A stretch of DNA of 64,000 nucleotides. It comes from Cylindrodendrum hubeiense (taxonomy: Eukaryota > Ascomycota > Sordariomycetes > Hypocreales > Nectriaceae). Positions 9,250 through 19,752 of this stretch are shown piece by piece. The stretch is taken from the NCBI GenBank assembly GCA_014621425.1, contig JAANBB010000022.1, positions 1 to 64,000 on the forward strand, given 5' to 3'. The position numbers and the translations under genes were made by a program. Each line of letters begins with the position of its first letter. Position 1 is the stretch's first letter. Below the pieces are notes generated by a model. That model made no database searches. It worked only from the letters and a program-made list of their open reading frames with translations, and was not told the origin of the DNA.

Positions 9250-12200
9250 ATGCTTAATTGGATCCCAAGTTTCCAGACCATCGCCCTTGGTCTGGCACTC
9301 ATCCCGGGAAGCTCGGCATGGGATCGTGATGACGTTGCTGCCTCCCGAAAACAAGCCAATACCTTGTCATCTGGAACCCTCCCAGGGAGATATATCTTGG
9401 AACTTGACGGCGACAGCGCGTTGGGACAACGTGATATCAGACGTCGTGCCGATTCTGTTATCGGCGACTTGAAATCGCACGGCTATGATGCTGATGTCAA
9501 AGAGGACTATTCGTCCATCTCAGGCCGCTTCCAAGGTGTGTCCATCGAGATTTCGAATGACCAAGACGGGACGCTGGGTGAATTGAAGAACCTCTCTGGC
9601 ATCGCAGATGCCTGGCCCGTCGAGGTTATAACTCTGGATGTCGACTTTGACACCGGTGATCCCAGCCCCAAATGGAACCCCCACGTGGTAACCCGGGTCG
9701 ACGAGTTACACAAGAGGGGAATCAAGGGCAAAGGGCAGCGTGTTTGCATCGTCGACAGTGGTGCAGACTCATCTCACCCGGCCTTGTCTGGTCGAATTGC
9801 CGGCGGCAAAAACATGCTGGACGACACCCCCACCTTCGAAGACTGCAATGGACACGGCACCTTCGTGTCGTCGATGGTCGTTGGAAAGAACAAGGACTTT
9901 TCTGGAGTTGCCCCCGAGGCAGAGGTCTACATGTACAAGATCTTCGATTGCGAAGGTAGTACTTCCAACGACATCGTCCTCAAAGGTCTATTGGCTGCAG
10001 ACGCCGACGATTGTGACATTGTGTCCCTCTCCGTTGGCGGCGATAACGGATATTCTGGCTCGCTCCTGTCTCGGGTCGCGAGCCAGGTCGCCAATGATCG
10101 ACTGGTAATCATCGCGGCTGGAAACAGTGGTGAGATGGGAACCTTCTACGCCAGCTCTCCAGCTTCGGGTCGAGGTGTCGTCGCTGTGGCGTCTGTCAAC
10201 TCGAAGCAGATACTGGGGTGGCCAGCTACAATCCTATCTTCCAGCGGTGATAGTTTCAACCTGAGCTATGTCACGCCGGATGGGCAGAAGCTCAACGAAT
10301 CGACCAGCATACCTCTTGTTCTGGACTCGGGCGACTCATGTAACCCAAGCGAATATGGAAGTGAGAGCGAGGCTGTCGTCATCAAGCGGGGTGTGTGCTT
10401 TGCCAATAAGCAGTTCAACACCTTATCAGGGACCGGCTTTGGTTATTTCCTCATTTTCGACTCGTACAACCAAGGAGTCTCGTACATGTCAGATGCCAGC
10501 AACACAAACCCCTCGGTGCACCTGTTTGCAGTCACACAGGCCGCTGTGGGTGACTGGGTCAACAAGCAGGTTTCTGCCAGTCACAACCTGACCTTGGTCG
10601 TCGAGGCTGACGCCGATTCGGCTGCTTCAGAGTCTGACTTTGCCGCTAGTGGGCAGATGTCATCCTTCTCTTCTTGGGGACCGACCTTTGAGAATGACTT
10701 TAGCCCGACAATTGCTGCTCCTGGTGGCGCTGTATATGGAGCATTCCCCGACAACACCTTCGCCATCGCGTCGGGTACATCGTTCTCAACCCCATACATG
10801 GCGGGCATTGCGGCCCTTTACTTTTCTCACGTCAAGAAGGATGCTGCAGAATTTGCTCGAAGGATTTCATCTACTGCTGCCTTGCTTCCTTCATACTCCG
10901 CGTCTGAAGGAAGTCTTATCAGCGACATTGCTCCTTTGGCCCAGCAGGGTGCAGGTCTGGTGGACGCAGTCAAGGTCCTCGACTACACCACTGTTCTGAT
11001 GTCTGGGTCACACATCTCGCTCAACGACACGGTTAATCGCGTGAGCACACACGTTATTCAGTTGAAGAATACCGGCTCATCCCAGGTCACATTCAAAATA
11101 TCACATGTGGCCGCTTCGTCCGTTCAGGGCCGGGATGAATATTGGTACCCATATGAGTATTACCCGCCACTCCTGGACAACGTGGCGGGTTCTATCAGTG
11201 CCCCAGAAAGCGTTAGCATCGCCGCCGGTGCAACTCAGGAAATCGAAGTAACTATCAACACACCTGAGGACTTGGTTCCCAACAGTGGCGTGATATGGAG
11301 CGGAAAGATTGTATTCGAAGGCAGCAACGGCGAGTTTGTTGCAATCCCATACATGGGCGTCGAAGCATCAACTTACAACTGGACACCACTGGAGGGCTCT
11401 CCCCTTGTCTTCCGCTATGACTCTGACTCTGGCTATCTCTATCCTGTCGATTGGCAGGGCAAGCCCTATAAGCCTGCAGAGCTGGACTCACCGGAAGTCT
11501 ACTTCGCGTTGAGATACGGTACTTATGAGTTCTCGATTGATCTGGTGGGTGCCGACTGGACGGTAAAAGACTTTTCCTACCCCCTTTCCGCTGGATCCGG
11601 GGGAAGGCAGTGGTATGGTCCCGTACGAACACAGCCCGACGTGTTTGGCTCTTACACGGACTTCCCACTTCAGCATCCATTGCGTTTTAGCAATGTGGGA
11701 TTCAATAAGTTCCAATGCTTTGCGAATGGCACCGATATTCCATCTGGAAAGTACAAGGTCTTGAGTAGAGCACTCCGCATGTTTGGAAACCCAACCAATC
11801 CCGATGATTGGCAGCTCTTCCTCTCAGACCCTTTCACTGTTCAGTTTGGCGACGACCCCGTGACCAGTTCAAGCAGTTCTGCGATCACGTCATCTACTGA
11901 GTTGTCGACGCCTACGACCGCCAGTGCCTCCACGATGACAGATGCTCCTGCGACGACTGACACTCCAACGACCACAACTGAAAGCGCTGTGGCAACGTCC
12001 ACACCTGTACCAGGAATCACCAAGACCCTACGGGCCACGTCTAGTCCAACCGGAGTAGCCAATGCATTTGCCGATATCTCTCTTCGACGACAGGGTGTCG
12101 ATTCTAATAACATCTATGACCCAAGCGAATGGATGGAGCTTCACGTTCAGATGAAGATTCCAACCCGGCTCAAGCAAGGATCTGTCGCAAGCTTTGCACT

Positions 12201-14385
12201 TCCATCAGAGATTGTTGATGTTGCCGAGAGCAACTATGTCATGGACCAAGGCTCAAGTCTTGTAGGCTCTGCAAGATTCAACAATGTCACCGGCATCTAC
12301 TCCATCACCTTTGATGAGTGGGCAGAGTGGCACAGCGACATAACTGGCGACTTTTACCTCTACTGCAAGTTGGCCGAGGACTTCCAGACTGGCCTCGAAG
12401 CCGGAACCTACTTTGTGGAGATTGCTACGGTTGGCGAGACATTCTACCCACCAGTCTATTATCGTGCCGTCGATAGATCAAAGGTGTATGAGCGCAAGTT
12501 TGTGGACGAGGTGGATGGCCAACAAGTCTTTTACTTTGACATCGAAGTTCCCGGTCAACTAGGCCCCTGGAAATCAGCCACTTTGGTTAGCAGCCAAGCC
12601 TCTGGCGACGATGGATTCCTGTGCGCCAAGACGACGGTGTCGATTGGAACCGAATTTGATCTCGGAAACCAGATCACCGAGTCCCGAGAAGTCACCGCAG
12701 AATCCGTCCAACGCTGCGAGGTCAAGACATTCAAAGCGGTTTACTCAGGCGACATTGCGCGGGACGAGGTGCTGGCATTCAATGTTGCGAACATTCTTGG
12801 CCAATGGAATGCATGGACTATCAGCTTCGCTTACAGTCTGGCGATCGAGCTCACGAATGGAACTTCGATTGGTTATTCGCTTCGCACTTTGTCGTATGAC
12901 AGGTACGCGCGAAACAGCCCAGACAATTGGATCAGCGGTGTCGTCGACAAGACGGGCCCCATTGATGGTGGTTCGACTACGTCAAGTGTCTCGCCGTCAT
13001 CGACTTTGGCAGTGACTTCCAGTATCCTGACTCCTATTGCCAACACTACAGTGGTCACATCAGGCGTATCGACTTCTTCGATTTCAGTTTCGACCTCGAG
13101 CGTCTTGACTCCTACTCAAAATGCTACGACAACCACGCCCCATGGCTCTGCGACTTCAACCGAGCTCTCGTCATCGAGCATATCGCTGACATCGATTAAT
13201 GCCACCCCAACAGAGACTCCAACTTCAGCCGAGTTCTCGTCATCGAGCGTATCGCAGACGTCAATCAATGCCACCCCAACAGAGATTTCAACTTCAACCG
13301 AGTTCTCATCATGGAGCGCATCGCTGACGTCGGTTGATACCACCGCAACAGAGATTTCATCGGCAGCGACTATCTCTACAACTTCGGTACTCACGGAGTC
13401 ACTCACGGCGTCTGGAAGCTCCTTGACGAGTCTGTCTACCACTCTCATTCGAGACTCAACGGTTACAGGCACAACTACCTCGTCCATACCTCACCACTCC
13501 AGTTCAGGTGTCTCATCTTCTGGTGTCTCGTCTTCAGACATCTCGTCTTCAACACCCTCAGACTGTTCGAGTTGCACAAAATCGACCAGTTCCGCATCTT
13601 CAGTCTCAGGCTCTACGACAGGAAGCCAGACTCCATATTCCACTCCTGGTGGAGCTGACACCAGGACTTCCGCCACCTTGGCATCCACTGAGCAATCCCA
13701 AGCAACTGGACTTTCAACTACTGAGACAGAAAGCTATGGTTCAAGCTCAACCCTCCATGAGTACACTCACACATCATCTGAGTTGAATGGCATCACGGTT
13801 ACCCAAAGTGTGACAGTCATCACTTCTGTCTGCTCCGAGTCCGGCTGGACAGAGGCAGTGACTGTGACTATCACTATCCCCTGTGCCTCATCTGGCCAGA
13901 CAGAGGCCACCACGGTTACTTCGGTATGCACTCGTTGTGCAGTACACCCGGTCACAGTCACATATACGCAGCCCGTCCAGACCGGTTCACCTTCAAGCAA
14001 TGTGGTCAATTCAAGTGGTGGTCACTTCTCTGTCGACACATCCCACCCTTCAGCGTCGCAAAACCCAAATCAAGCACCCTCTGTAACTATTCCATCTGTG
14101 AATATTTACTCGGTGACGAGGAGCAGCACTTTACGACAAGAAACTAGCTCACCCATCGTGTCCCATACACTGATTACATCTACTACTCGGGTAGAGGCTC
14201 AGACTATCAGTCAAGGACAGAGTGCAGACGGAGAGAATAATACTGGGGAGATCTCAACATCGGAGGCTACGAACACTTCGGCGCCTTCTGCCACTGTAGT
14301 AACAGGACTCGGAACGACCCTGTTATTCGAACGCATGACATATGTTTCTTTGGCTGCCATTACAGGCCTCATTTTGTGGCTGTAG
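9250..14385 (+). CDS. large secreted subtilisin-like serine protease with Ser/Thr-rich stalk
   Basis: An intronless gene for 1711 residues. In order: a signal peptide (residues 1-23, ending SSAW); an inhibitor-like prodomain (about 40-130); a peptidase S8 domain with Asp169 (VCIVDSGAD), His202 (NGHGTF), oxyanion Asn292 (AAGNSG) and Ser511 (SGTSFSTPYMAG); a protease-associated insert between Asn292 and Ser511; and Fn3-like beta domains to about 860. Then comes a first Ser/Thr linker, a second folded segment (about 930-1235), and a very long Ser/Thr-rich stalk containing three 23-residue repeats (bases 13159-13365). A hydrophobic tail (YVSLAAITGLILWL) suggests GPI anchoring. It resembles fungal minor extracellular proteases (Vpr-type) but with a cell-wall stalk. 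Likely an extracellular or wall-bound endoprotease. Confidence 0.93.
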   Translation: MLNWIPSFQTIALGLALIPGSSAWDRDDVAASRKQANTLSSGTLPGRYILELDGDSALGQRDIRRRADSVIGDLKSHGYDADVKEDYSSISGRFQGVSIEISNDQDGTLGELKNLSGIADAWPVEVITLDVDFDTGDPSPKWNPHVVTRVDELHKRGIKGKGQRVCIVDSGADSSHPALSGRIAGGKNMLDDTPTFEDCNGHGTFVSSMVVGKNKDFSGVAPEAEVYMYKIFDCEGSTSNDIVLKGLLAADADDCDIVSLSVGGDNGYSGSLLSRVASQVANDRLVIIAAGNSGEMGTFYASSPASGRGVVAVASVNSKQILGWPATILSSSGDSFNLSYVTPDGQKLNESTSIPLVLDSGDSCNPSEYGSESEAVVIKRGVCFANKQFNTLSGTGFGYFLIFDSYNQGVSYMSDASNTNPSVHLFAVTQAAVGDWVNKQVSASHNLTLVVEADADSAASESDFAASGQMSSFSSWGPTFENDFSPTIAAPGGAVYGAFPDNTFAIASGTSFSTPYMAGIAALYFSHVKKDAAEFARRISSTAALLPSYSASEGSLISDIAPLAQQGAGLVDAVKVLDYTTVLMSGSHISLNDTVNRVSTHVIQLKNTGSSQVTFKISHVAASSVQGRDEYWYPYEYYPPLLDNVAGSISAPESVSIAAGATQEIEVTINTPEDLVPNSGVIWSGKIVFEGSNGEFVAIPYMGVEASTYNWTPLEGSPLVFRYDSDSGYLYPVDWQGKPYKPAELDSPEVYFALRYGTYEFSIDLVGADWTVKDFSYPLSAGSGGRQWYGPVRTQPDVFGSYTDFPLQHPLRFSNVGFNKFQCFANGTDIPSGKYKVLSRALRMFGNPTNPDDWQLFLSDPFTVQFGDDPVTSSSSSAITSSTELSTPTTASASTMTDAPATTDTPTTTTESAVATSTPVPGITKTLRATSSPTGVANAFADISLRRQGVDSNNIYDPSEWMELHVQMKIPTRLKQGSVASFALPSEIVDVAESNYVMDQGSSLVGSARFNNVTGIYSITFDEWAEWHSDITGDFYLYCKLAEDFQTGLEAGTYFVEIATVGETFYPPVYYRAVDRSKVYERKFVDEVDGQQVFYFDIEVPGQLGPWKSATLVSSQASGDDGFLCAKTTVSIGTEFDLGNQITESREVTAESVQRCEVKTFKAVYSGDIARDEVLAFNVANILGQWNAWTISFAYSLAIELTNGTSIGYSLRTLSYDRYARNSPDNWISGVVDKTGPIDGGSTTSSVSPSSTLAVTSSILTPIANTTVVTSGVSTSSISVSTSSVLTPTQNATTTTPHGSATSTELSSSSISLTSINATPTETPTSAEFSSSSVSQTSINATPTEISTSTEFSSWSASLTSVDTTATEISSAATISTTSVLTESLTASGSSLTSLSTTLIRDSTVTGTTTSSIPHHSSSGVSSSGVSSSDISSSTPSDCSSCTKSTSSASSVSGSTTGSQTPYSTPGGADTRTSATLASTEQSQATGLSTTETESYGSSSTLHEYTHTSSELNGITVTQSVTVITSVCSESGWTEAVTVTITIPCASSGQTEATTVTSVCTRCAVHPVTVTYTQPVQTGSPSSNVVNSSGGHFSVDTSHPSASQNPNQAPSVTIPSVNIYSVTRSSTLRQETSSPIVSHTLITSTTRVEAQTISQGQSADGENNTGEISTSEATNTSAPSATVVTGLGTTLLFERMTYVSLAAITGLILWL
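13159..13365 (+). repeat. three 69-bp tandem repeats in the protease stalk
   Basis: Three in-frame copies of a 23-residue Ser/Thr unit (TELSSSSISLTSINATPTE and variants) lie inside the subtilisin stalk. Such minisatellite-like coding repeats tend to change copy number and alter stalk length. Confidence 0.8.
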
Positions 14386-14811
14386 TAGTGTATTGGATCT
14401 ATGTAACAGAGATGGGAGGTGTGGCCCATGGGTACTGAGCAATAGGCTATAACGAATTACCTCTTCCCTTGGGAGAGTGCATTTGTTTCTTCTTACAATA
14501 CTACCTGGACATAGTTGATCATTCTTAATCCCACGGAGAGCAGGCGGATCTAAACTACAGTTGACACGGGACACTGTATTGATTTGGCGGTCATGCACGA
14601 CGGAGAGAAAATGTGACAGGTAATCCATATTTATTTCAACCCTAATAATATACAACTATTTACTTCAAGTGATCGAGTTATTACATTGAGCTCGTTCTCT
14701 TAAACTACCGCAGGGCTAGGAGAAGGTCCATAGCCCATTAGCAACATGAATGCAAGACACACACCCCGCTAGTTTCTGACCCGCGTGGTCTCCTGATGGA
14801 GAAGCAGAAAC
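14386..14811. other. intergenic between convergent genes
   Basis: The 3' flanks of the protease (+) and pectate lyase (-). No additional feature seen. Confidence 0.6.
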
Positions 14812-15801
14812 TTAGAAGGACAGGGTGTTGCCAGCAGTTCCGACGACGGCGCTCTTGGCGCTGGCGCTACCAGTAAGAGTGTACTCGTAGGGAACGGAGA
14901 AAGCGGTGCCCTCAGGGGCATCGTTGGTGCTGTCACCGAGGTCGACATCGTTGACAGCGGCAGTGCCCGTCTCGTCGGAGTCCTGGCTGGTGATGGCCTT
15001 CTCGACGTTCTCGAACTGGGTAGACTCGACAAGAACCTCAGCACCCATGCGGGTGTTGACACCAGAGGTGTCGACATCGGCGTAGTAGTTGTTGAAGATG
15101 TGAGCGGTACCGAATCGGACAGAGGGGCAGCGAGAGCCAACGTTGGACCAGTAGTTGTTGGCATAGGTGACGTGGAGGAAGCCGGTGTCCTCATCAGCGT
15201 TGCTGTCGGAGTGGCCGACCAGGGAGTTCTTGTAGTGGTCGTGGAAGTAGGTGTTGGAGATGGTGACCCAGTCGGAGGCGTGGGTGACGTCAAGGAGACC
15301 ATCGTAGTAGTCCTTGCCGTTGTCACGGTCGGAGGAGAGATCGACGTGGTCGACCCAGACGTTGGTAGCGGCCTGGATACCAATGGCATCACCGTTGTCG
15401 GCGAGAACCTTGGAGATGGCAAGGTTTCGGACAATGACGTTGGAGACGTCCTTGATGTAAAGACCAACTCCGACCAGCGAGGCGCCGGCGTTTCCAACGA
15501 TGGTCTTGTCAGAGCCAACGCGGATCTTGACGCCGCCGGAGATCTCGCCGTCGACAACAATGACGTAGGCCTCGTCGGCCTCAGCGGCAGCGCTGAACTC
15601 GGCGAGCGAGGAGACGGTGGTGGTGGTGCCGCCGGCGCCGCCAGTGGTTCCGCCGTTGGTGCTGGCGTAACCAATGTCACAGGCGTCGGTGATGGCGGCG
15701 CGCTTGGCGATGGAGCGGTCGACCTTGTGGATGGTGGGCGTGGGGCTGGCAACGGCAGCGCCGACGAGGGCGGCCAGGGGGGTGATCTGGGAGAATCTCA
15801 T
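14812..15801 (-). CDS. secreted pectate lyase, family PL1
   Basis: A 329-residue single-exon protein from ATG 15801. A signal peptide (MRFSQITPLAALVGAAVAS) is followed by a short propeptide ending in KR (about residue 37), then a PL1 parallel beta-helix. It has the hallmark motifs WVDHVDL, DGLLDVTHASDWVTIS, VGHSDS and SRCPSVRFG (carrying the catalytic-type Arg), plus HIFNNYY. PL1 enzymes cleave polygalacturonate by Ca2+-dependent beta-elimination outside the cell. The coding region is very GC-biased at third positions, which opens long false frames on both strands. A TATA box lies about 185 bases upstream. Confidence 0.95.
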   Translation of the reverse strand: MRFSQITPLAALVGAAVASPTPTIHKVDRSIAKRAAITDACDIGYASTNGGTTGGAGGTTTTVSSLAEFSAAAEADEAYVIVVDGEISGGVKIRVGSDKTIVGNAGASLVGVGLYIKDVSNVIVRNLAISKVLADNGDAIGIQAATNVWVDHVDLSSDRDNGKDYYDGLLDVTHASDWVTISNTYFHDHYKNSLVGHSDSNADEDTGFLHVTYANNYWSNVGSRCPSVRFGTAHIFNNYYADVDTSGVNTRMGAEVLVESTQFENVEKAITSQDSDETGTAAVNDVDLGDSTNDAPEGTAFSVPYEYTLTGSASAKSAVVGTAGNTLSF

Positions 15802-15983
15802 GATGAATACGGGCGATTGACGTGTAAGTAAGATAGTTGTGTGTGTTGTAAAAAGCCTAGCAGGGAACCAGTCCGCCGAAAATAGAAAAGAATGTTGGAA
15901 AAGGGATTGAAAGAAAGAGGATGAGATGGAAGAATGTCTGTCTTGGAAGGGAAAAAGAAGAAGTTGGAGATGCCAACGCGAGT

Positions 15984-15993
15984 CTTTTATATT
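15984..15993 (-). promoter_or_regulatory. TATA box of the pectate lyase gene
   Basis: AATATAAAAG on the minus strand, about 185 bases upstream of the pectate lyase ATG. Good match to TATA consensus; position fits a moderate 5' leader. Confidence 0.55.
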
Positions 15994-18458
15994 GCCATGG
16001 CTTCGCTGCGTCGTCCGGTAGTTGACGTCGCCGGCTGGGATTACAGGAGGCTTAGTTGAGCGGAGCCAGCGGAGCCACCAGGGCAGACCAAACATGTTCA
16101 ACAGGCGGGGGAAAAACCGCACGAATAGCGAATTCTACCGCCCGGTGGCGGCCACCACGACTGGCCCAATGTGGATGGGGTGCTCGTTGGGAATTGAGTG
16201 TTTTCGGCGGCGCTATTGCGTGGCCATGGCTGGTTTGGACACGGAGGGCGACGAGCTCCACCACGCCGTGGTCGAAACATGGCGACTGAAACGGGCAATA
16301 GGGGATGAAACAGGCGGCCCGGGGTCCCTTGCACCCATCTTCAAGCATCATCTGTAAGCATTTATTCCCCCCGATGTTTATGCTCCAATGGGGCAGGACC
16401 GCCGATTCGCGATTTGGATTCCGTCACTCACGTTGCTTGGCGCTGACGGGGGCCGAATTGATCGTCGACGAGAGTTGCTCGATGGAGGCCGACGGGGGGA
16501 AGCCGATGCAGCTCAACTCATCTCAATTCATCCCAATTCAGCTCACAGGCTCGCAGGCAGCATATTCTCATTACGCCGTCATGCAAAAGGCCAGACGCCG
16601 GCAATATTTTCCCACCATTTTCCCCGTCCGCAGAGACGAAGCCACAACGGCCATCGTCAACTGAAGCTCCGTCCACCACCCCCTTGCACCCCGCTCGCGT
16701 CGCATTCTGTGCCACCTGGCCTATGCCCTGCACCGTTTCATCCGGGACCCAGTATTGCGGTCGGCGCACATTTAGCGCATGGTATGCTTGCGCGGGTTCC
16801 AGTTGCAGGGCGGGTTCCAGCGCAGGGCGGCGCCAATGGACGTTCCCCTGAGATTCACGAGGCCCATCTGACCACGCTGCCCGAAACATTACGTCTTCTG
16901 CCGCAATTCTTGGCGTGCAGAAGCCGGCAGGTGCCAAGACATGAAAACGACGAGGGAGCAGCTTTTGAAGTCGAGATTCACACGCCAGTCTCGCAGAGTC
17001 TCTGATGTAATGTGATGCGGTGGGAGCCGGCAAACCAATCCAAGCCGGTCGCCTTTTCGGTGAACCGCATCTCCCAACGGAATCTACTGCTACGTAGTAC
17101 GTACACCGTGTGGATAACTAATTAGACCGGGACCACTGGAGATGGGGTGCCCAAAACCTGGTTTCCATTGGACCATGTGAGAGATGGCCGGAAATAGTTT
17201 GTACGCGTACAACCAGGTCCACCAAAGTATTCGTGCGGGCAAACTTCTGCAGTATTACTCCATTGGTCCATGGGGTAATATTGGGCGTGGATGAACACGT
17301 AGCTTGGCAGCCCAGTTACGTGGCCGAGCTATGACTCTCCCGTTGACAAAGGAGGAAGAAGCTGAGAGGGAAAGTTTACACGTTAATGAATTGTATGAAT
17401 TAATTGATGGTGCACCGACGGAAGACACAGGATTATTGCTTCATATTATAGCTATTTAAATACACAGTTCAGTCCTGAGGAGAAGTGTGTTATTCCAAGG
17501 TCTAACTCAACCAACTAGCCCGGTGCATCCGTAGAGACATGTAAACATAGGGTAGATGGATATGCTTGAATTGTAAGATTTAGAATCAGCACTAGAGGCT
17601 CCTTCCTCTTTATCCATCAATGTGGAGCTCCCCCGAGTGGATTGGTATTATTTTTGTGGCTCATCCCCCTTCATACTGCTGCATAATTTGTGTAGTGCAG
17701 CTTCAGAATAATACAGGTCTGACTTCGAAGTGTTTTCCATTTAGAGTACTTATTGTGCGGTTGAATCTAAAGAAGGAAGTCTTTAAGCATCTCATTATGC
17801 CTACCCGGCCAGGTTTGTGCCGTCGGATCCGGGAAGTGGCATGGGGGGGTCCACCAAAACAACCTTCTAGAGCGCTGGGCACGTCGCGACTCTCCTGGTC
17901 CGTGATTTTGTCGGCCGATCTGTGTTCCAAACCGCATCTGTGATGATGTGGTCTTCGACTTTAACTTCCTGCTCTACCATTCTGGTAGAACCCATCAATT
18001 TCCTGCCTCTGTGGGTTACTTGAACATGGAAAAGTTGCACACCCGCGAAGGTAACCTCGTCTGATCGCATCGGCGGAGATTGTGAGGTGGGAACATCCTA
18101 TATCTGTGACAGTTCCTACATAATTTTGCGACGCTCACCAGATTTTGTGTGGTTGTGGCTAAGCTATCAATACCCCAGGCTGCCAATGGATTCATTGCTT
18201 CTACATAGCAAGTTGCTATGAGGGTGAGAAATGGGTTCAATAGGGGCTTTGTGTTGAGTTCTCAATATCGCGCGAGCTCGTCAAAGACAATTACTCTCGT
18301 AAAATGCTTGAGCCCCAACAGTAAACCAGGTAAAAGATTCAACAGCTCCCCAGATCTCTTGATTCTTCTATAAAATTCCCATTTCGCTTCTTCCGCTTCC
18401 ATTCCAATTTGCTTTAGGGGATTAAATAGTGTGATGGGCACCAGGCAAAGCCAACCCC

Positions 18459-18490
18459 ACCCACCAGCAACAAGAGCTTAGTGTAGGGTA
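18459..18490 (-). repeat. dispersed 32-bp repeat, copy B
   Basis: Reverse-complement copy of 8161-8192, 29 of 32 positions identical. See copy A. Confidence 0.5.
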
Positions 18491-19120
18491 GCGTATTTGG
18501 TCTCGACGGAAATTCGGGAAATGGATCAACAATCACGCAGCAACCCAAATACACAATGAATAAGGTAATCATATAAAAAGAAAAAAATGTCATCAAATAA
18601 TGGGGCAAGCCCATTGAGAATTAAAAGCGGTAGTGACAGCTGGTTGGAGCCCGAGAAAGTAAAGAAAACCTGTCGGCATACGCAGAGCTGTAAAGTCTCA
18701 CAAAGACGACTTACGAACGATAGAGTCCGGCAACGCCTTAAATGTCTCTACTAGCTCTTGCAAGTCTCGTGCCATCCTTGGCCAGCTTGGCATCACCACC
18801 CAACACAATAGTAGATACTTGATGGTATCGACGCTTAATAACTCTGATGGGCTGGTGAATCCGATCTGTCTTGCTCAAGAGGTAGACCAGACTTTAATCG
18901 AAATTAAGGAGATTCCAATAATATGAGTGTGTGTCATTAAAATATCCGAGAGCAATGAATGACGCGATGCTGTGCCTGGATTTTGTTCGCGGAGTGAGTT
19001 ACCAAAGCAAGTATCACAGGGCTGCTCAAGAACACGGGCTATAAACCGATGCTTCCAATGCCCGGAGAATATATCCCGCGACAAGATGTCATACTAATAA
19101 TGATGTGAACTTTCTACGCT

Positions 19121-19581
19121 ATGGGAGGTCAAGAGATTACGGCCACACAGAGAGCTATACTGGGACCGGATATAGGAGATTGGAACTTGAATGCTGGAAT
19201 CGTCAACACCGAGTCTATGTCTGGCCCAAAAGACTCTGTCAAAAGCGTTGCATCCCTAAATGGCCTGGAAATTAGTAATGGCCAAAAGAAAGGAGTGTAC
19301 TGGAATTTTGGAGTCAATGATCAAATGACTTACGCTGATGAGATCGGGGATGTTATCGAACTGAATATGGTGTGTCTCCCAGATGCTCTCAGTTCTATAT
19401 GAGTCCACTAATATGGATGCAGGGAAATCAAATGAAAGAGATGCACCTGAATATTGCAAACCTGATATCTAGGCCTCCATTTGATGATGCTAGCTTCCGT
19501 CAACACCACTTGGATGAGAGCTTCTGTATTTCACTTCTCAGGCGAATTGATCCGAGTCACAACAATTGCAGGGGATTTTAA
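19121..19581 (+). CDS. possible two-exon gene, unknown product
   Basis: ATG 19121 opens 83 codons. A well-formed small intron (19370-19422: GTGTGT donor, CTAAT branch point near the acceptor, CAG) joins in frame to a second exon ending at TAA 19579-19581. The product is about 135 residues, begins MGGQEITATQRAILGPDIGD, has no signal peptide or membrane segment, and I do not recognise it. The intron is the best evidence; codon use alone is not persuasive. It could instead be a remnant. Confidence 0.3.
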
Positions 19582-19752
19582 TAATTGAACAACTGAATCT
19601 ATTTTCCCTGGACATCAGTAGTCTCCTCTTCATGTGCAGCATGAATATTGCCGTTGCAACCCCCCCCCCCTAAGCAGCAAACTAAGCGAGCTAAATAACT
19701 CGTTGAAAGCCTGGGCACAGGTTTCCTTTAAAACCCTTAGAATGAGCGATAG

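Larger units (their letters stand above)
15802..19120. other. about 3.3 kb without a convincing gene
   Basis: The first part is the pectate lyase promoter. Long overlapping frames on both strands at 16022-17033 sit in GC-rich sequence and have no recognisable domain, start context or introns. 17100-19100 is ordinary intergenic sequence apart from the dispersed 32-bp repeat at 18459. A plus-strand stretch around 18953-19090 reads as protein with one stop and may be a gene remnant. Confidence 0.45.

Noticed and set aside
14769..15831. Long open frames overlapping the pectate lyase on both strands (327 and 243 codons)
   Set aside because: They are by-products of strong GC third-position bias in the lyase gene. 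They have low-complexity Pro/Ser/Thr or Gly/Val composition and no domain.
16022..17033. Overlapping ORFs of 100-205 codons on both strands in the pectate lyase upstream region
   Set aside because: GC-rich sequence opens several frames at once; no recognisable motif, intron or start context on either strand.
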